Source: Legionella antarctica (lineage in GTDB: Bacteria > Pseudomonadota > Gammaproteobacteria > Legionellales > Legionellaceae). Taken from it: a DNA stretch of 64,000 nt. How positions within the stretch are numbered: the stretch's first letter is position 1; each line of letters begins with the position of its first letter. The stretch is from assembly GCF_011764505.1 (NCBI RefSeq), contig NZ_AP022839.1, forward strand, positions 3,571,001-3,635,000. Reading direction: 5' to 3'. Position numbers and translations under genes: made by a program. The notes under the pieces are model-generated. The model ran no database searches. It saw only the letters and a program-made list of their open reading frames with translations, and was not told the origin of the DNA. Below, one piece after another: positions 8,906 to 17,386 of this stretch.

Positions 8906-9097
8906 TACATTCACCCTTTTAAAAAAATATAATCCTAACGTGAATCGAGTCAGATGCCAAGTATGGTAAATTATCTTATAGTCCCTTACTCGGTGTTATA
9001 TAAAAACTCTTACATAGACTGCAAAGCCATGCAATAAAACGCGGCTAACAATTAACTGTTGTATTCAAACTTTGGCGCCACATACCAAGAATCTCTT

Positions 9098-9541
9098 TCA
9101 TGTTAAATAATCATTTTGTAATTCTAAAGGCATCATTTCCTGCACGCGCTCATACAAGGAAATAATTTCTTCACAAAATACGTGCAATTGCTGCTGATTT
9201 TCCCACAAATCATAATCAATCCCTTTATTAAATACCTGTTGGCGCGATAATGTCTTTAGAAGTATCAATTCCTGGCTGGAAAAACCGAGATGACTATTTA
9301 ACTCAACCAGCTCCATTAAATTTTTGTATTCTTTTATCGGTCTATGCTCGTGCAGACAGTATGCCTTGAAAGTAAGTTGAAATGCGGCATACATCAATGA
9401 AGTAACTGGGGATAACTCATCAATGGCTTCTGTGCTTCTAATTATCCCGCTGCTTCTCTGCTGCAGTAAATAATCTGCAGAATAGGCATGTTGTGTCGCT
9501 ATACTAAGTAATTCCAAAGGAGATAAGTACCGCTTGTCCAT
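9098..9541 (-). CDS. Hypothetical helical protein
   Basis: 147 residues, family not recognised. It is almost all helical by composition, without signal peptide or membrane segment. The pattern LMYAAFQLTFKAYCLHEH followed by KEYKNLMELVEL and later RQQVFNKGIDYD and a C-terminal amphipathic helix weakly recalls HEPN-like helical proteins, but the RxxxxH catalytic motif of HEPN RNases is not evident. It is divergent from the dus gene, with an 81-base shared upstream region. Probably a real cytoplasmic protein of unknown role. Confidence 0.65.
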   Translation of the reverse strand: MDKRYLSPLELLSIATQHAYSADYLLQQRSSGIIRSTEAIDELSPVTSLMYAAFQLTFKAYCLHEHRPIKEYKNLMELVELNSHLGFSSQELILLKTLSRQQVFNKGIDYDLWENQQQLHVFCEEIISLYERVQEMMPLELQNDYLT

Positions 9542-9622
9542 AATAGAGTGTTTCCTATAACGTACTCATTCATACTGGATGTATGGTAAAATGAAATGCA
9601 ATTATATCCTTGAATTCTTTCC

Positions 9623-10582
9623 ATGCACACCTTTATTAACACCCCCTGGAAAATAGGCTCATTAACCCTCCCCCACAGGCTGATTCAAGGTCCTTTGGCG
9701 GGTTACAGCTGCGCTCCATTCCGGGAGTTGTTCTCTCATTTTCTCCCTCCTGCTTTTTGCGTCACAGAAATGAGTTCGGCAATTGACATACTCCACAAAC
9801 ACGCTCCTCAATCCCGTTACCTATATCGCTCCCCCAAAGAAAAAATTCTGGCGTATCAAATTTCTGGTAACGACATGCACATCATGGCACAGGCAGCCCT
9901 GCTCCTGGAAACCCAAGGCGCAGATTTAATTGATATCAATTGTGGTTGCCCCAAAACAAAAATTCGAAAAAAAGGAGCAGGAAGTGCCTTGTTGGAAGAG
10001 CCGAAAAAATTAGTCGACATCATTAAAAAAGTACGGGAAACAATCTCCATCCCCTTGACGATTAAAATTCGCATCCAAGGCAATGAAAACGATATGGTAC
10101 TGGCAAAAAAAATAGCAGAGGCAGGAGCCGATGCGCTCATCGTTCATGGCCGACGCTGGATGGATGATTATGATATTGAGTGTGACTTACACCAAATCGC
10201 CCAAATCAAACAACACATTCATATTCCGGTGATTGCCAATGGAGATATAAGTAATTCAGTTACGCTTAAAAAGGCTTTAGAAATCAGTGATTGCGATGCA
10301 TTTATGATAGCCCGGGCTGGAAGCGGCTGTCCCTGGCTCTACCAGGAACTGCTGGAACAACAACCAATAAAATTAAACCAATCTGAAAAAATAAAACTTT
10401 TTATCCAACATCTGGAAGGCTTGGCTCACCTTGAAGATGAATTTAAAGCGGTGCTACAGAGTAGGTCTCTGGTACGTTATTATTTCAAAAAACAGCTGGA
10501 TCTCCAGCAATTAGCGCAATTTTATAAACTTCGTTCTTTGGAAGAGATAACTCTTTATCTGCAACAAGCTACGTTTGAATAG
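9623..10582 (+). CDS. tRNA-dihydrouridine synthase family protein
   Basis: 319 residues with the Dus TIM-barrel: QGPLAGYSCAPFR near residue 22 (FMN-binding strand), VTEMSSA, then the catalytic block DINCGCPKTKIRKKGAGSALL containing the active-site Cys, LTIKIRI, LIVHGR, VIANGDI and FMIARAGSGCPWL for phosphate binding, and the C-terminal helical tRNA-binding domain. It reduces uridine to dihydrouridine in tRNA with FMN and NADPH. The signature is closer to the DusB type than DusA, but it is divergent, so no paralogue letter is given. No strong ribosome site stands before the ATG. Confidence 0.88.
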   Translation: MHTFINTPWKIGSLTLPHRLIQGPLAGYSCAPFRELFSHFLPPAFCVTEMSSAIDILHKHAPQSRYLYRSPKEKILAYQISGNDMHIMAQAALLLETQGADLIDINCGCPKTKIRKKGAGSALLEEPKKLVDIIKKVRETISIPLTIKIRIQGNENDMVLAKKIAEAGADALIVHGRRWMDDYDIECDLHQIAQIKQHIHIPVIANGDISNSVTLKKALEISDCDAFMIARAGSGCPWLYQELLEQQPIKLNQSEKIKLFIQHLEGLAHLEDEFKAVLQSRSLVRYYFKKQLDLQQLAQFYKLRSLEEITLYLQQATFE

Positions 10583-10657
10583 TATTTTCGCCTGGATAAT
10601 CTGATAAATCACCTCAAGTCCTGGTAGCAAAAACAACCTCTCCATTTATTCCAAAAC

Positions 10658-10697
10658 CCAAGCTACACAGTTTGGTCATGGTGGCTATGTAGCTTGG
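10658..10697. repeat. Inverted repeat between convergent genes
   Basis: A perfect 10-bp stem (CCAAGCTACA / TGTAGCTTGG) with a 20-base loop lies between the dus gene and the convergent amidotransferase gene. It may end transcription from both sides, but no T-run follows on either strand. Confidence 0.6.
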
Positions 10698-10717
10698 CTC
10701 CGTTGCTTACCAAAACC

Positions 10718-11467
10718 CTAAAACATCTCCCTTCCTGCCGTATGTGACGATATGGCATAGATTTTCTTATTGAATAAGCTACAGAAATTAGCAAAAAAAA
10801 CCTTTGCTACTACCATTGACTTGGATAAATGTAGTTTGGTCTCTGTGTAAACGGCTTTAATATCTTCTGGTTGTAGATGGCGATGCAGGTGCTCTAAATA
10901 GTCTGGATGTTGGAGCCAGCGCTGAATCAAATTGGTATCAATTTCCAAATGAAATTGGAGCCCGATACTATTATAATTATAACAAAATGCTTGCACACAT
11001 TGACTGTTGTCTAAAATAACATCAATACCTGGAGCAGTCTTATTTGCAAATTGATGCCATTGAAAAACATGTATTGGCTGATCAAATGACCCAAATAAAT
11101 TATGCTCACCACATTTGTCTATTCTTGTCCATCCGAACTCAGGCTTGTCTAAAGCATAACAGCTCCCCCCCAAGGCCATGTTCAACAATTGTGATCCCAA
11201 ACAAATTCCTAATATTGGCACTCCTTTAAGAATTGCTATCTGCAATAACTCTATTTCGTGAGTTAGGTGTGGATACAAATCAATCTCGCTGGGATGCATA
11301 GCACCACCTAATATGACAACTCCATGATAGCGATTCATATCCACTCGTTGATGTGGCGATCTGGCAAAATTGACATAGCGAACACGCAGCTTCATTCTCT
11401 TTAAGGTATGAATAATTATACCCAATGGCTCATATGGAGAATGTTGTAGGACCAGAATTCGAACCAT
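10718..11467 (-). CDS. Class I glutamine amidotransferase (GMP synthase-like)
   Basis: 249 residues from the ATG at 11465-11467; an in-frame TTG two codons earlier is less likely. The class I amidotransferase triad is visible: nucleophile Cys in GICLGSQLL (about residue 92), and His and Glu in LQFHLE (about 174-176), with VVILGGAMHP forming the oxyanion strand and FQWHQF conserved between them. It is a stand-alone amidotransferase domain with a C-terminal extension and no synthetase domain. Proteins of this type hydrolyse glutamine or related gamma-glutamyl compounds; the substrate cannot be told from sequence. It is cytoplasmic and appears to be a single-gene unit. Confidence 0.82.
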   Translation of the reverse strand: MVRILVLQHSPYEPLGIIIHTLKRMKLRVRYVNFARSPHQRVDMNRYHGVVILGGAMHPSEIDLYPHLTHEIELLQIAILKGVPILGICLGSQLLNMALGGSCYALDKPEFGWTRIDKCGEHNLFGSFDQPIHVFQWHQFANKTAPGIDVILDNSQCVQAFCYNYNSIGLQFHLEIDTNLIQRWLQHPDYLEHLHRHLQPEDIKAVYTETKLHLSKSMVVAKVFFANFCSLFNKKIYAISSHTAGREMF

Positions 11468-11662
11468 TATCAATAGTACTTATTTTCAGCATGTGATTTA
11501 AAAAGTATAGAATAATTTTTAATTAACAATCAGCAAAAATGTTCAAATGGATTTTCTTATGAAAAAATGGCTTGAATTTATTCATCTCTGTCCTTAGCCA
11601 ACTCTTTTAAATCAAAACGAAATCTTTTAAAAGTCCTTATTGTAATGTAATACCCTCGAATG

Positions 11663-12418
11663 TTACCCCATCAAACTCCTACCTCCATCCACTTTTAATG
11701 TCTGACCGGTGATAAACGGATTTTGGGCCAAGGCTAAAATTGCCTGAGCAATATACTCTGGTTTGCCATGAGTTTTTAGAGGAGTATTGGCGATAATTTT
11801 TTCTTTTTCAGCCTCGTTCAATGCATTCGCATCCTCTGGCCAAATCGTTGCACCTGGAGCAACTGCATTAACCCTGACTTCTGGAGCAAACTCACGAGCC
11901 AAGGTTTCTGTTTGCATTTTTAAGGCCGCTTTACTCTGGCAATATACTGAATATCCTTTAAGCGGTTTTTCAGCGTGGATATCCGTTATATTAACAATAG
12001 CTCCTTGCTGAGCCTTTAAGAAAGGATATGCCGCAAGACTAAGTAAATAGGGTGCTTTTACATTAGTATCGAAAAGAGTCTGCCAATCTTTTGGATTAAG
12101 GGAATGATCCTCTGTACGCATAAAAACTGCTGCGTTATTAACTAATAAATCCAGGCGACCAGCCCAGTCAATAATGGTGGTCATCATTACCTGAGAGGCC
12201 TCATGTTCAGTGAGTTCTCCAGGTAAAATAAAGGCACTGTCTACTCGCAAATTGTTCAACTGAACAGCAAGAGCATGGGCATCATCCAAGGTGCGGCGAC
12301 AGTGAATCACTACCTTGTATCCTGATTCATGTAGCTTTTTTACTATGGCAGCACCTATGCGCCGCGCTCCACCAGTTACCAAAGCCACCTTCGCTTCTTG
12401 TTTGTTTGCTTGATTCAA
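11663..12418 (-). CDS. Pteridine reductase-like short-chain dehydrogenase
   Basis: 251 residues. The start is a TTG at 12416-12418 with GGGGAA seven bases upstream; no in-frame ATG fits. The NADPH-binding motif is TGGARRIG, the TGxxxRxG form typical of pteridine reductases and FolM, with NNAAVF, an active-site ITD in place of the usual Ser strand, and the catalytic YSVYCQSK (YxxxK). C-terminal GQTLKVDGGRS is standard for SDRs. It probably reduces a dihydropterin or dihydrofolate to the tetrahydro form. A PTPS-fold gene lies two genes away on the other strand, which supports a pterin role. It is divergent from midA over a 34-base gap. Confidence 0.82.
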   Translation of the reverse strand: MNQANKQEAKVALVTGGARRIGAAIVKKLHESGYKVVIHCRRTLDDAHALAVQLNNLRVDSAFILPGELTEHEASQVMMTTIIDWAGRLDLLVNNAAVFMRTEDHSLNPKDWQTLFDTNVKAPYLLSLAAYPFLKAQQGAIVNITDIHAEKPLKGYSVYCQSKAALKMQTETLAREFAPEVRVNAVAPGATIWPEDANALNEAEKEKIIANTPLKTHGKPEYIAQAILALAQNPFITGQTLKVDGGRSLMG

Positions 12419-12452
12419 GGTATGTTCCCCATTTTAAATCATTTAATCAATT

Positions 12453-13565
12453 ATGAGTCTAATACAAACGCTGCACACACATCTGGTCGAACAGCAGGAA
12501 ATGCCCTTTATGGAGTTCATGCAATTGGCACTCTATGCTCCTGGTGAAGGCTATTATAGTTCGGGCTTGCAAAAACTGGGCAAGCAGGGAGATTTTATTA
12601 CGGCCCCTGAATTAACCCCTTTATTTGGCCAGACCCTTGCTAACCAATGCCAACAAATACTGTCTACTTTGGTGTCGCCGGTTTTATTTGAATTTGGTGC
12701 GGGTTCCGGCACACTTTGTGTCGATATCTTAAGCCACTTGGAACAACTCCGTTGCTTGCCCGAATCTTATTATATTCTCGAAGTAAGTGCCAATCTACGT
12801 CACCGTCAGCAGGAGCTGATCCAGCAAAAAATACCGCATCTTGCTGCTAAAGTACAATGGCTGGAACGTTGGCCAGAAACCCCTTTCAATGGAGTGATTA
12901 TCGCCAACGAAGTATTAGACGCCATGCCAGTAAACCGATTTATGTTATCCGACAGTGGCATTCTGGAAAGCTATATTACCCTTAATGAGCAAAAGCAATT
13001 ACGAGAAATTTTTAAACCCAGCCTGAATCAACGCTTACTGGCCTATATAAACCGTCATCTATCCCTGCTTCCTACACCTTATCTTTCAGAAATGAATCTG
13101 TTTCTTGATGACTGGTTAGTAAACCTTTATCACATGTTGCACCAGGGCGTTGTACTGTTAATTGACTATGGTTTTCCCAGACATGAGTACTATCACCCCG
13201 ATCGCAACCAGGGGACTTTAATGTGCCATTACCAACATCATAGCCACCCGGACCCCTTGATGCATCCCGGTGAACAAGACATTACAGCTCATGTCGATTT
13301 TACTCATGTCGCAGAAGCAGGACAGCAGGCTGGATTTCATATTGCAGGGTATACTAATCAAGCCTCTTTTTTGCTGGCAAACGGTTTGTTAAGCTTAGTC
13401 CATAGCCAGAAGAATGAGCGCGAACAATTTCGGGCAAAACAGGCAATAAAACAATTAACCCAACCCAGCGAGATGGGTGAGTTATTCAAGGTAATGGCCC
13501 TGACCCGTGATATAGAAATCGATTTGTACGGGTTTCAATTACACGATAAACGAGTGAGTTTATAA
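12453..13565 (+). CDS. MidA/NDUFAF7-family SAM-dependent methyltransferase
   Basis: 370 residues, formerly DUF185. The N-terminal signature YAPGEGYYSSGLQKLGKQGD is followed by FITAPELTPLFGQ and the SAM-binding LFEFGAGSGTL, then VIIANEVLDAMPVNRF and VLLIDYGFPRHEYYHP. The family methylates protein arginine in mitochondria (NDUFAF7, on complex I); the bacterial substrate is not defined. It is cytoplasmic and full-length. It is first of a tight plus-strand run, with two bases to the next gene, so it is probably co-transcribed with the PTPS-fold gene and priA. Confidence 0.88.
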   Translation: MSLIQTLHTHLVEQQEMPFMEFMQLALYAPGEGYYSSGLQKLGKQGDFITAPELTPLFGQTLANQCQQILSTLVSPVLFEFGAGSGTLCVDILSHLEQLRCLPESYYILEVSANLRHRQQELIQQKIPHLAAKVQWLERWPETPFNGVIIANEVLDAMPVNRFMLSDSGILESYITLNEQKQLREIFKPSLNQRLLAYINRHLSLLPTPYLSEMNLFLDDWLVNLYHMLHQGVVLLIDYGFPRHEYYHPDRNQGTLMCHYQHHSHPDPLMHPGEQDITAHVDFTHVAEAGQQAGFHIAGYTNQASFLLANGLLSLVHSQKNEREQFRAKQAIKQLTQPSEMGELFKVMALTRDIEIDLYGFQLHDKRVSL

Positions 13566-13567
13566 CG

Positions 13568-14062
13568 ATGAAAAAATATCTGACTACAGTGGAATTACAA
13601 AAAGAGTCTATGAAGTTTTCCGCAGGCCATACCACTATTTTCTCTGCAACAGAAAGAGAGCCACTTCATGGTCATATGTACGGTGTCTACCTGGCGTTAA
13701 CTACCTGGGTGGAAGAAAACGGTATGACTTTCGATTACCGTTACTATAAAGAGCGCATTCATAAATTATGTCGCCAGCTAAATCAGACTTTTCTGATGCC
13801 TCAATTTTCTCCCTTTTTAGAATATGGTGAAGACCCAGAGTATTATTATTTTACCTTTAATCATAAAAAAATCCCCTTTCTTAAAGAAGATGTAACTCTA
13901 ATGCCTTTGACCAACATTACTGTTGAAGAGTTATCACGCTGGTTTGTAAACGAACTTGTTAAAGAACATGAAGAGCTGGATAGGCATCGTATCGAAAAAG
14001 TAGTCGTAAAAATTTTTTCTGCCCCAGGCCAATCAGCAAGTCACGAATGGCATAGAAATTAA
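13568..14062 (+). CDS. PTPS/QueD-fold protein without the usual active-site Cys
   Basis: 164 residues. The T-fold zinc site is present: FSAGH (about residue 20) and LHGHMYGV (about 34-41). In canonical QueD and PTPS a catalytic Cys lies four residues before the first His of HGH; here that stretch reads ATEREPLHGH, with no Cys but two Glu close by. Glu in this area is known from PTPS-III proteins that replace dihydroneopterin aldolase in folate synthesis. Thus a pterin enzyme distinct from queuosine QueD is possible. The C terminus has VEELSRWFVNEL and a Glu-containing RIEKVVVKIFSAPG strand as in the family. It lies between midA and priA with no gap. Confidence 0.78.
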   Translation: MKKYLTTVELQKESMKFSAGHTTIFSATEREPLHGHMYGVYLALTTWVEENGMTFDYRYYKERIHKLCRQLNQTFLMPQFSPFLEYGEDPEYYYFTFNHKKIPFLKEDVTLMPLTNITVEELSRWFVNELVKEHEELDRHRIEKVVVKIFSAPGQSASHEWHRN

Positions 14063-16240
14063 ATGGGCGGGGCGTACCAAATATGTATTCCCCATACCAG
14101 CCGAGATTATTTCGACTATGAAGCACCGGGATTAGCTCCGTGCACAGGCGCCCGAGTATGGGTGCCTTTTCGCAATCAAACACGGCTGGGAATAGTCATT
14201 GGTGCAGCATCAACCCAACATACAGGGATTACCTTAAAAAGCATCAGCACCATTATTGATGACCAGCCTTTAATTACAACTGATTTATTAGCCCTTTGTC
14301 TATGGGTTAGCAGTTATTACCAGTCACCCTTGTCTGAAGTCTTGCCTCTTGCTCTACCTAAAAAATACCGTTTGGGTCAACCCTGTCAGTTGCCGATGGA
14401 CGATTTTTATCAATTAAAAATGCCAGTGGAAGAAGCCAAAACACTTATCTCCAACCGCGCTCGTAAACAGAGGGAGCTTATTGATTTTTTAAGTTCACAA
14501 CCAGACAAAGTTTCCAAACAACGACTGTCCAGGAATGGTTTTAATTCAAGCCAATTAATGGCATTACTTTCAGCCCAGATTGTTTCTTTATCGCAACAAA
14601 TTATTATTCCAGAAAGAGTTGATCTGGAGCTCACCCCGCCCCTAACGCTTAATCCTGAGCAAGCAGTGGCCGTAACCGCAATAGCCGATCATCTCCAGCA
14701 CTACCAAAGTTTCTTGTTACAAGGAGTTACTGGCAGCGGCAAGACAGAAGTATATTTGCAAGTAATTGCCCAGGTTCTTAATCGGGGGAAACAAGTACTG
14801 GTATTAGTACCTGAAATTGGTTTAACTCCTCAATTATTATCACGTTTTACGGCTCGCTTTAATCAACCCATTGCGGTGATTCATTCCAGTTTAAACGAAT
14901 CAGAACGACAAATTGCCTGGCAACTGGCTAAAGAAACCCGGGTCAAAATGATAATTGGTACTCGTTCTTCTGTTTTTACTCCGATGCCTGACTTGGGTTT
15001 GATCATTATTGATGAAGAACATGATGCGTCTTTAAAACAAATGGAAGGAGTGCGTTACTCTGCTCGAGATACCGCACTCATGCGCGCCCATCATGCCAAT
15101 ATCCCCATTATTTTGGGCTCAGCAACGCCAAGCCTGGAAAGCGTACATAATTGCAAACAAAATAAACACATTTTATTAAAACTTAACCATAAAGCTTTAT
15201 CAACAACCCCTCTTCATTACCAGCTAATCGACTTACGCTCTCAGGTACTACAAAATGGCCTGGCAGCCCCAACCTTAAAAGTAATAGAAGAACACTTACA
15301 CAAACAGAATCAGGTATTGGTTTTTATTAACCGCCGTGGCTATGCTCCTGTGATACTGTGCCATCAATGCGGGTGGATGGCTGATTGTCGTGCATGTGAT
15401 AGCCACTTAACCCTGCACAGGCAACGTGGCCAGATGATTTGCCACCATTGTGGATTAACCCAAAGAGTTCCCGTTTGCTGTCAACAGTGTAACAGTACGG
15501 AGTTAATTCCAGTAGGGGCTGGTACGCAGCGTGTACACGAATTTTTAAGCGCTCGATTTCCTGATACCAATGTACTGCGTATCGATCGTGATGAAGTACG
15601 TAAAAAAAATTCTCTGGATGCTCATCTCGACAAAATAAACAAGGGCGAAGCGCAACTTATTGTTGGCACACAAATGCTGGCCAAAGGTCACCATTTTCCC
15701 TGCTTGTCTTTAGTCGTCGTTCTGGATGCTGATGCCGGTCTATATAATCAGGACTTCAGAGCAGTTGAACATTTAGGACAACTGTTAACCCAGGTTTCAG
15801 GGCGGGCAGGACGAGCAGAACAGGCAGGTGAGGTCCTCATCCAGACCCATTTACCCAATCATCCTTTACTTAATCTGTTAATTCAGCAAGGTTATGATGA
15901 ATTTGCCGATGCCTTACTGACCACTCGCCAACAGGCAGAATTGCCTCCGTATCATTTTTTGGCCGTGATTAGAGCTCAGGGTAAAACTATAGGGCAGGTA
16001 TTAAAATTTTTACATGCAACTAAAGATCAAATCAAGACACATCGCCTTACTGTTATGGGTCCGGCGCCAGCTCCCATGCCTCGCAAAGCAAATCAACATC
16101 GCATGCAATTATTAATTAAGTCGCCCTCCAGAAAAGTGCTTAAAGGCTCATTGACCCAGCTAAGAGAGTGGTTAACAATAACCAAATTAAGTAACGGCAT
16201 TCGCTGGAATGTGGATGTTGATCCTATGGACCTATCATGA
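14063..16240 (+). CDS. priA: Primosomal replication helicase PriA
   Basis: 725 residues. An N-terminal DNA-binding domain (VWVPFRNQTRLGIVIG) comes first. The helicase core has Walker A GVTGSGKTEVYL (about residue 225), Walker B IIDEEHDASLKQ, GSATPSLES, then the zinc-binding insert with eight Cys in CHQCGWMADCRAC...CHHCG...CCQQC, and motifs GAGTQRVHE, VGTQMLAKGHHFP and VSGRAGRA. PriA restarts stalled replication forks by loading the primosome. The ATG directly follows the preceding TAA, and the stop overlaps the thioesterase start as ATGA. All key motifs are intact. Confidence 0.96.
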   Translation: MGGAYQICIPHTSRDYFDYEAPGLAPCTGARVWVPFRNQTRLGIVIGAASTQHTGITLKSISTIIDDQPLITTDLLALCLWVSSYYQSPLSEVLPLALPKKYRLGQPCQLPMDDFYQLKMPVEEAKTLISNRARKQRELIDFLSSQPDKVSKQRLSRNGFNSSQLMALLSAQIVSLSQQIIIPERVDLELTPPLTLNPEQAVAVTAIADHLQHYQSFLLQGVTGSGKTEVYLQVIAQVLNRGKQVLVLVPEIGLTPQLLSRFTARFNQPIAVIHSSLNESERQIAWQLAKETRVKMIIGTRSSVFTPMPDLGLIIIDEEHDASLKQMEGVRYSARDTALMRAHHANIPIILGSATPSLESVHNCKQNKHILLKLNHKALSTTPLHYQLIDLRSQVLQNGLAAPTLKVIEEHLHKQNQVLVFINRRGYAPVILCHQCGWMADCRACDSHLTLHRQRGQMICHHCGLTQRVPVCCQQCNSTELIPVGAGTQRVHEFLSARFPDTNVLRIDRDEVRKKNSLDAHLDKINKGEAQLIVGTQMLAKGHHFPCLSLVVVLDADAGLYNQDFRAVEHLGQLLTQVSGRAGRAEQAGEVLIQTHLPNHPLLNLLIQQGYDEFADALLTTRQQAELPPYHFLAVIRAQGKTIGQVLKFLHATKDQIKTHRLTVMGPAPAPMPRKANQHRMQLLIKSPSRKVLKGSLTQLREWLTITKLSNGIRWNVDVDPMDLS

Positions 16241-16632
16241 CTGATCATAAAATTTCGCTCCATGAAAAAACTTTTGCCATTGCCTGGGGGGATATGGACG
16301 CCCTGGGGCATGTGAATAATGCTCGTTATTTTGATTATTTTCAGGAAGCGCGGATTGAATGGTTAAGAGAGACTAATATTCACCTGACAGGAGACATAGG
16401 CCCTGTAGTGGTTCATGTGGCCTGTACTTTTTTAAAACCTGTCATTTATCCAGCCACTGTAACGATACGCAGTAATTTAAACACCCTTGGTAATTCCAGC
16501 ATGATCATGGATCATGATTTGTATCAAGGAGAGCTTCTGATGGCGCAAGGAATCAGTAAAATAGTATGGGTAGATTATAATCAAAACAAATCAGTGCCCT
16601 TACCAGAGAGCATCCGTAAACTGTTTGGATAA
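16237..16632 (+). CDS. Acyl-CoA thioesterase, hotdog fold
   Basis: 131 residues. The 4HBT signature is clear: WGDMDALGHVNNARYFDYFQ with the catalytic Asp, followed by the long hotdog helix EARIEWLRE, and strands VACTFLKPVIYPATVTIRS and ISKIVWVDY. It should hydrolyse acyl-CoA thioesters in the cytoplasm; chain preference is unknown. The ATG overlaps the priA stop by four bases, so it is likely translated with priA. Confidence 0.88.
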   Translation: MTDHKISLHEKTFAIAWGDMDALGHVNNARYFDYFQEARIEWLRETNIHLTGDIGPVVVHVACTFLKPVIYPATVTIRSNLNTLGNSSMIMDHDLYQGELLMAQGISKIVWVDYNQNKSVPLPESIRKLFG

Positions 16633-16656
16633 CTTGCGCCAAAAGAGCAGTTGGTC

Positions 16657-16932
16657 CTACCGCTCATCACAAACGGTAAAGTACCCATGCCGGTAGGGGT
16701 TGGAACGGGCACGAAATTCGTAGTCCCGACAGCGTTGCCCGTGATCATCACTGTAACGTTTTTGCAAACGAAAGACGAAATCAGCAAAATTCATATCCTG
16801 CTGCCACTCCTGAGCATTCCTTTGCTTTTGTTCATCATCCATTTTATTTAAGAATTTACTTAGTTTACTGGTATACCCTGTACCCATAGCACACAAAGAT
16901 ACCAAAAGGATTGCCATTATTTTCTGAATCAT
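16657..16932 (-). CDS. Small exported protein, unknown
   Basis: 91 residues from the ATG at 16930-16932, chosen because the product then starts with a signal peptide (MIQKIMAILLVSLCAMGTGY); longer in-frame starts reach 16980. The mature part is polar (KLSKFLNKMDDEQKQRNAQEW) and ends with a Cys/Arg/Tyr-rich segment (GQRCRDYEFRARSNPYRHG...CDER). Two Cys in this segment could form a disulphide. I recognise no named family. It is convergent with the thioesterase gene and is followed upstream by an AT-rich stretch and the insertion sequence. Confidence 0.6.
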   Translation of the reverse strand: MIQKIMAILLVSLCAMGTGYTSKLSKFLNKMDDEQKQRNAQEWQQDMNFADFVFRLQKRYSDDHGQRCRDYEFRARSNPYRHGYFTVCDER

Positions 16933-17095
16933 ATTGAACACCATAAAAACATTTGAGACAATATTAAACCACATGAGCACATATAAATCTATAAATACCC
17001 ATTTTGAAAAAAAGATAAAATATTATAATAGATAAAAGAGTGATTTAGGTTTTGAAAAATAGAGCAATTACTTCCTTTTTCTTAACAATACCCAT

Positions 17096-17386
17096 TCATA
17101 CCCCTGATGCCTCAATGAAAGGTGTTGCCGAAGGACAAAAAAAGTACTGAGTCGTTGCCTCAGAATAGGTGTTGCTTTTGAAAGATTTTATTCCAGTTAA
17201 AAAATATTTGTTATTGAGCCTGGTGGGTATGTGGGCGAGAAGCCTGTGAGAGTGAACAACAGCTGTGGGTAACGTATTTTCGTTATCCATAGCTTTGTTC
17301 ATACGTCCCGTAGGGCACAGGCTGATCCGAAGGACTCGTCCATCATTTCCACAGGCTTTATTTTTACTTTCTTCCAAGTTTTTCAT
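17096..17386 (-). CDS. Short ORF downstream of the IS transposase, doubtful
   Basis: 96 codons. Its ATG overlaps the transposase stop by one base (TAATG), which would allow coupling, and it has no known domain. The 3' end runs through the left inverted repeat of the element, and composition (many Thr, Asn, Ser; RISLCPTGR) looks like translated non-coding sequence. It may be a passenger ORF or chance. Confidence 0.25.
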   Translation of the reverse strand: MKNLEESKNKACGNDGRVLRISLCPTGRMNKAMDNENTLPTAVVHSHRLLAHIPTRLNNKYFLTGIKSFKSNTYSEATTQYFFCPSATPFIEASGV

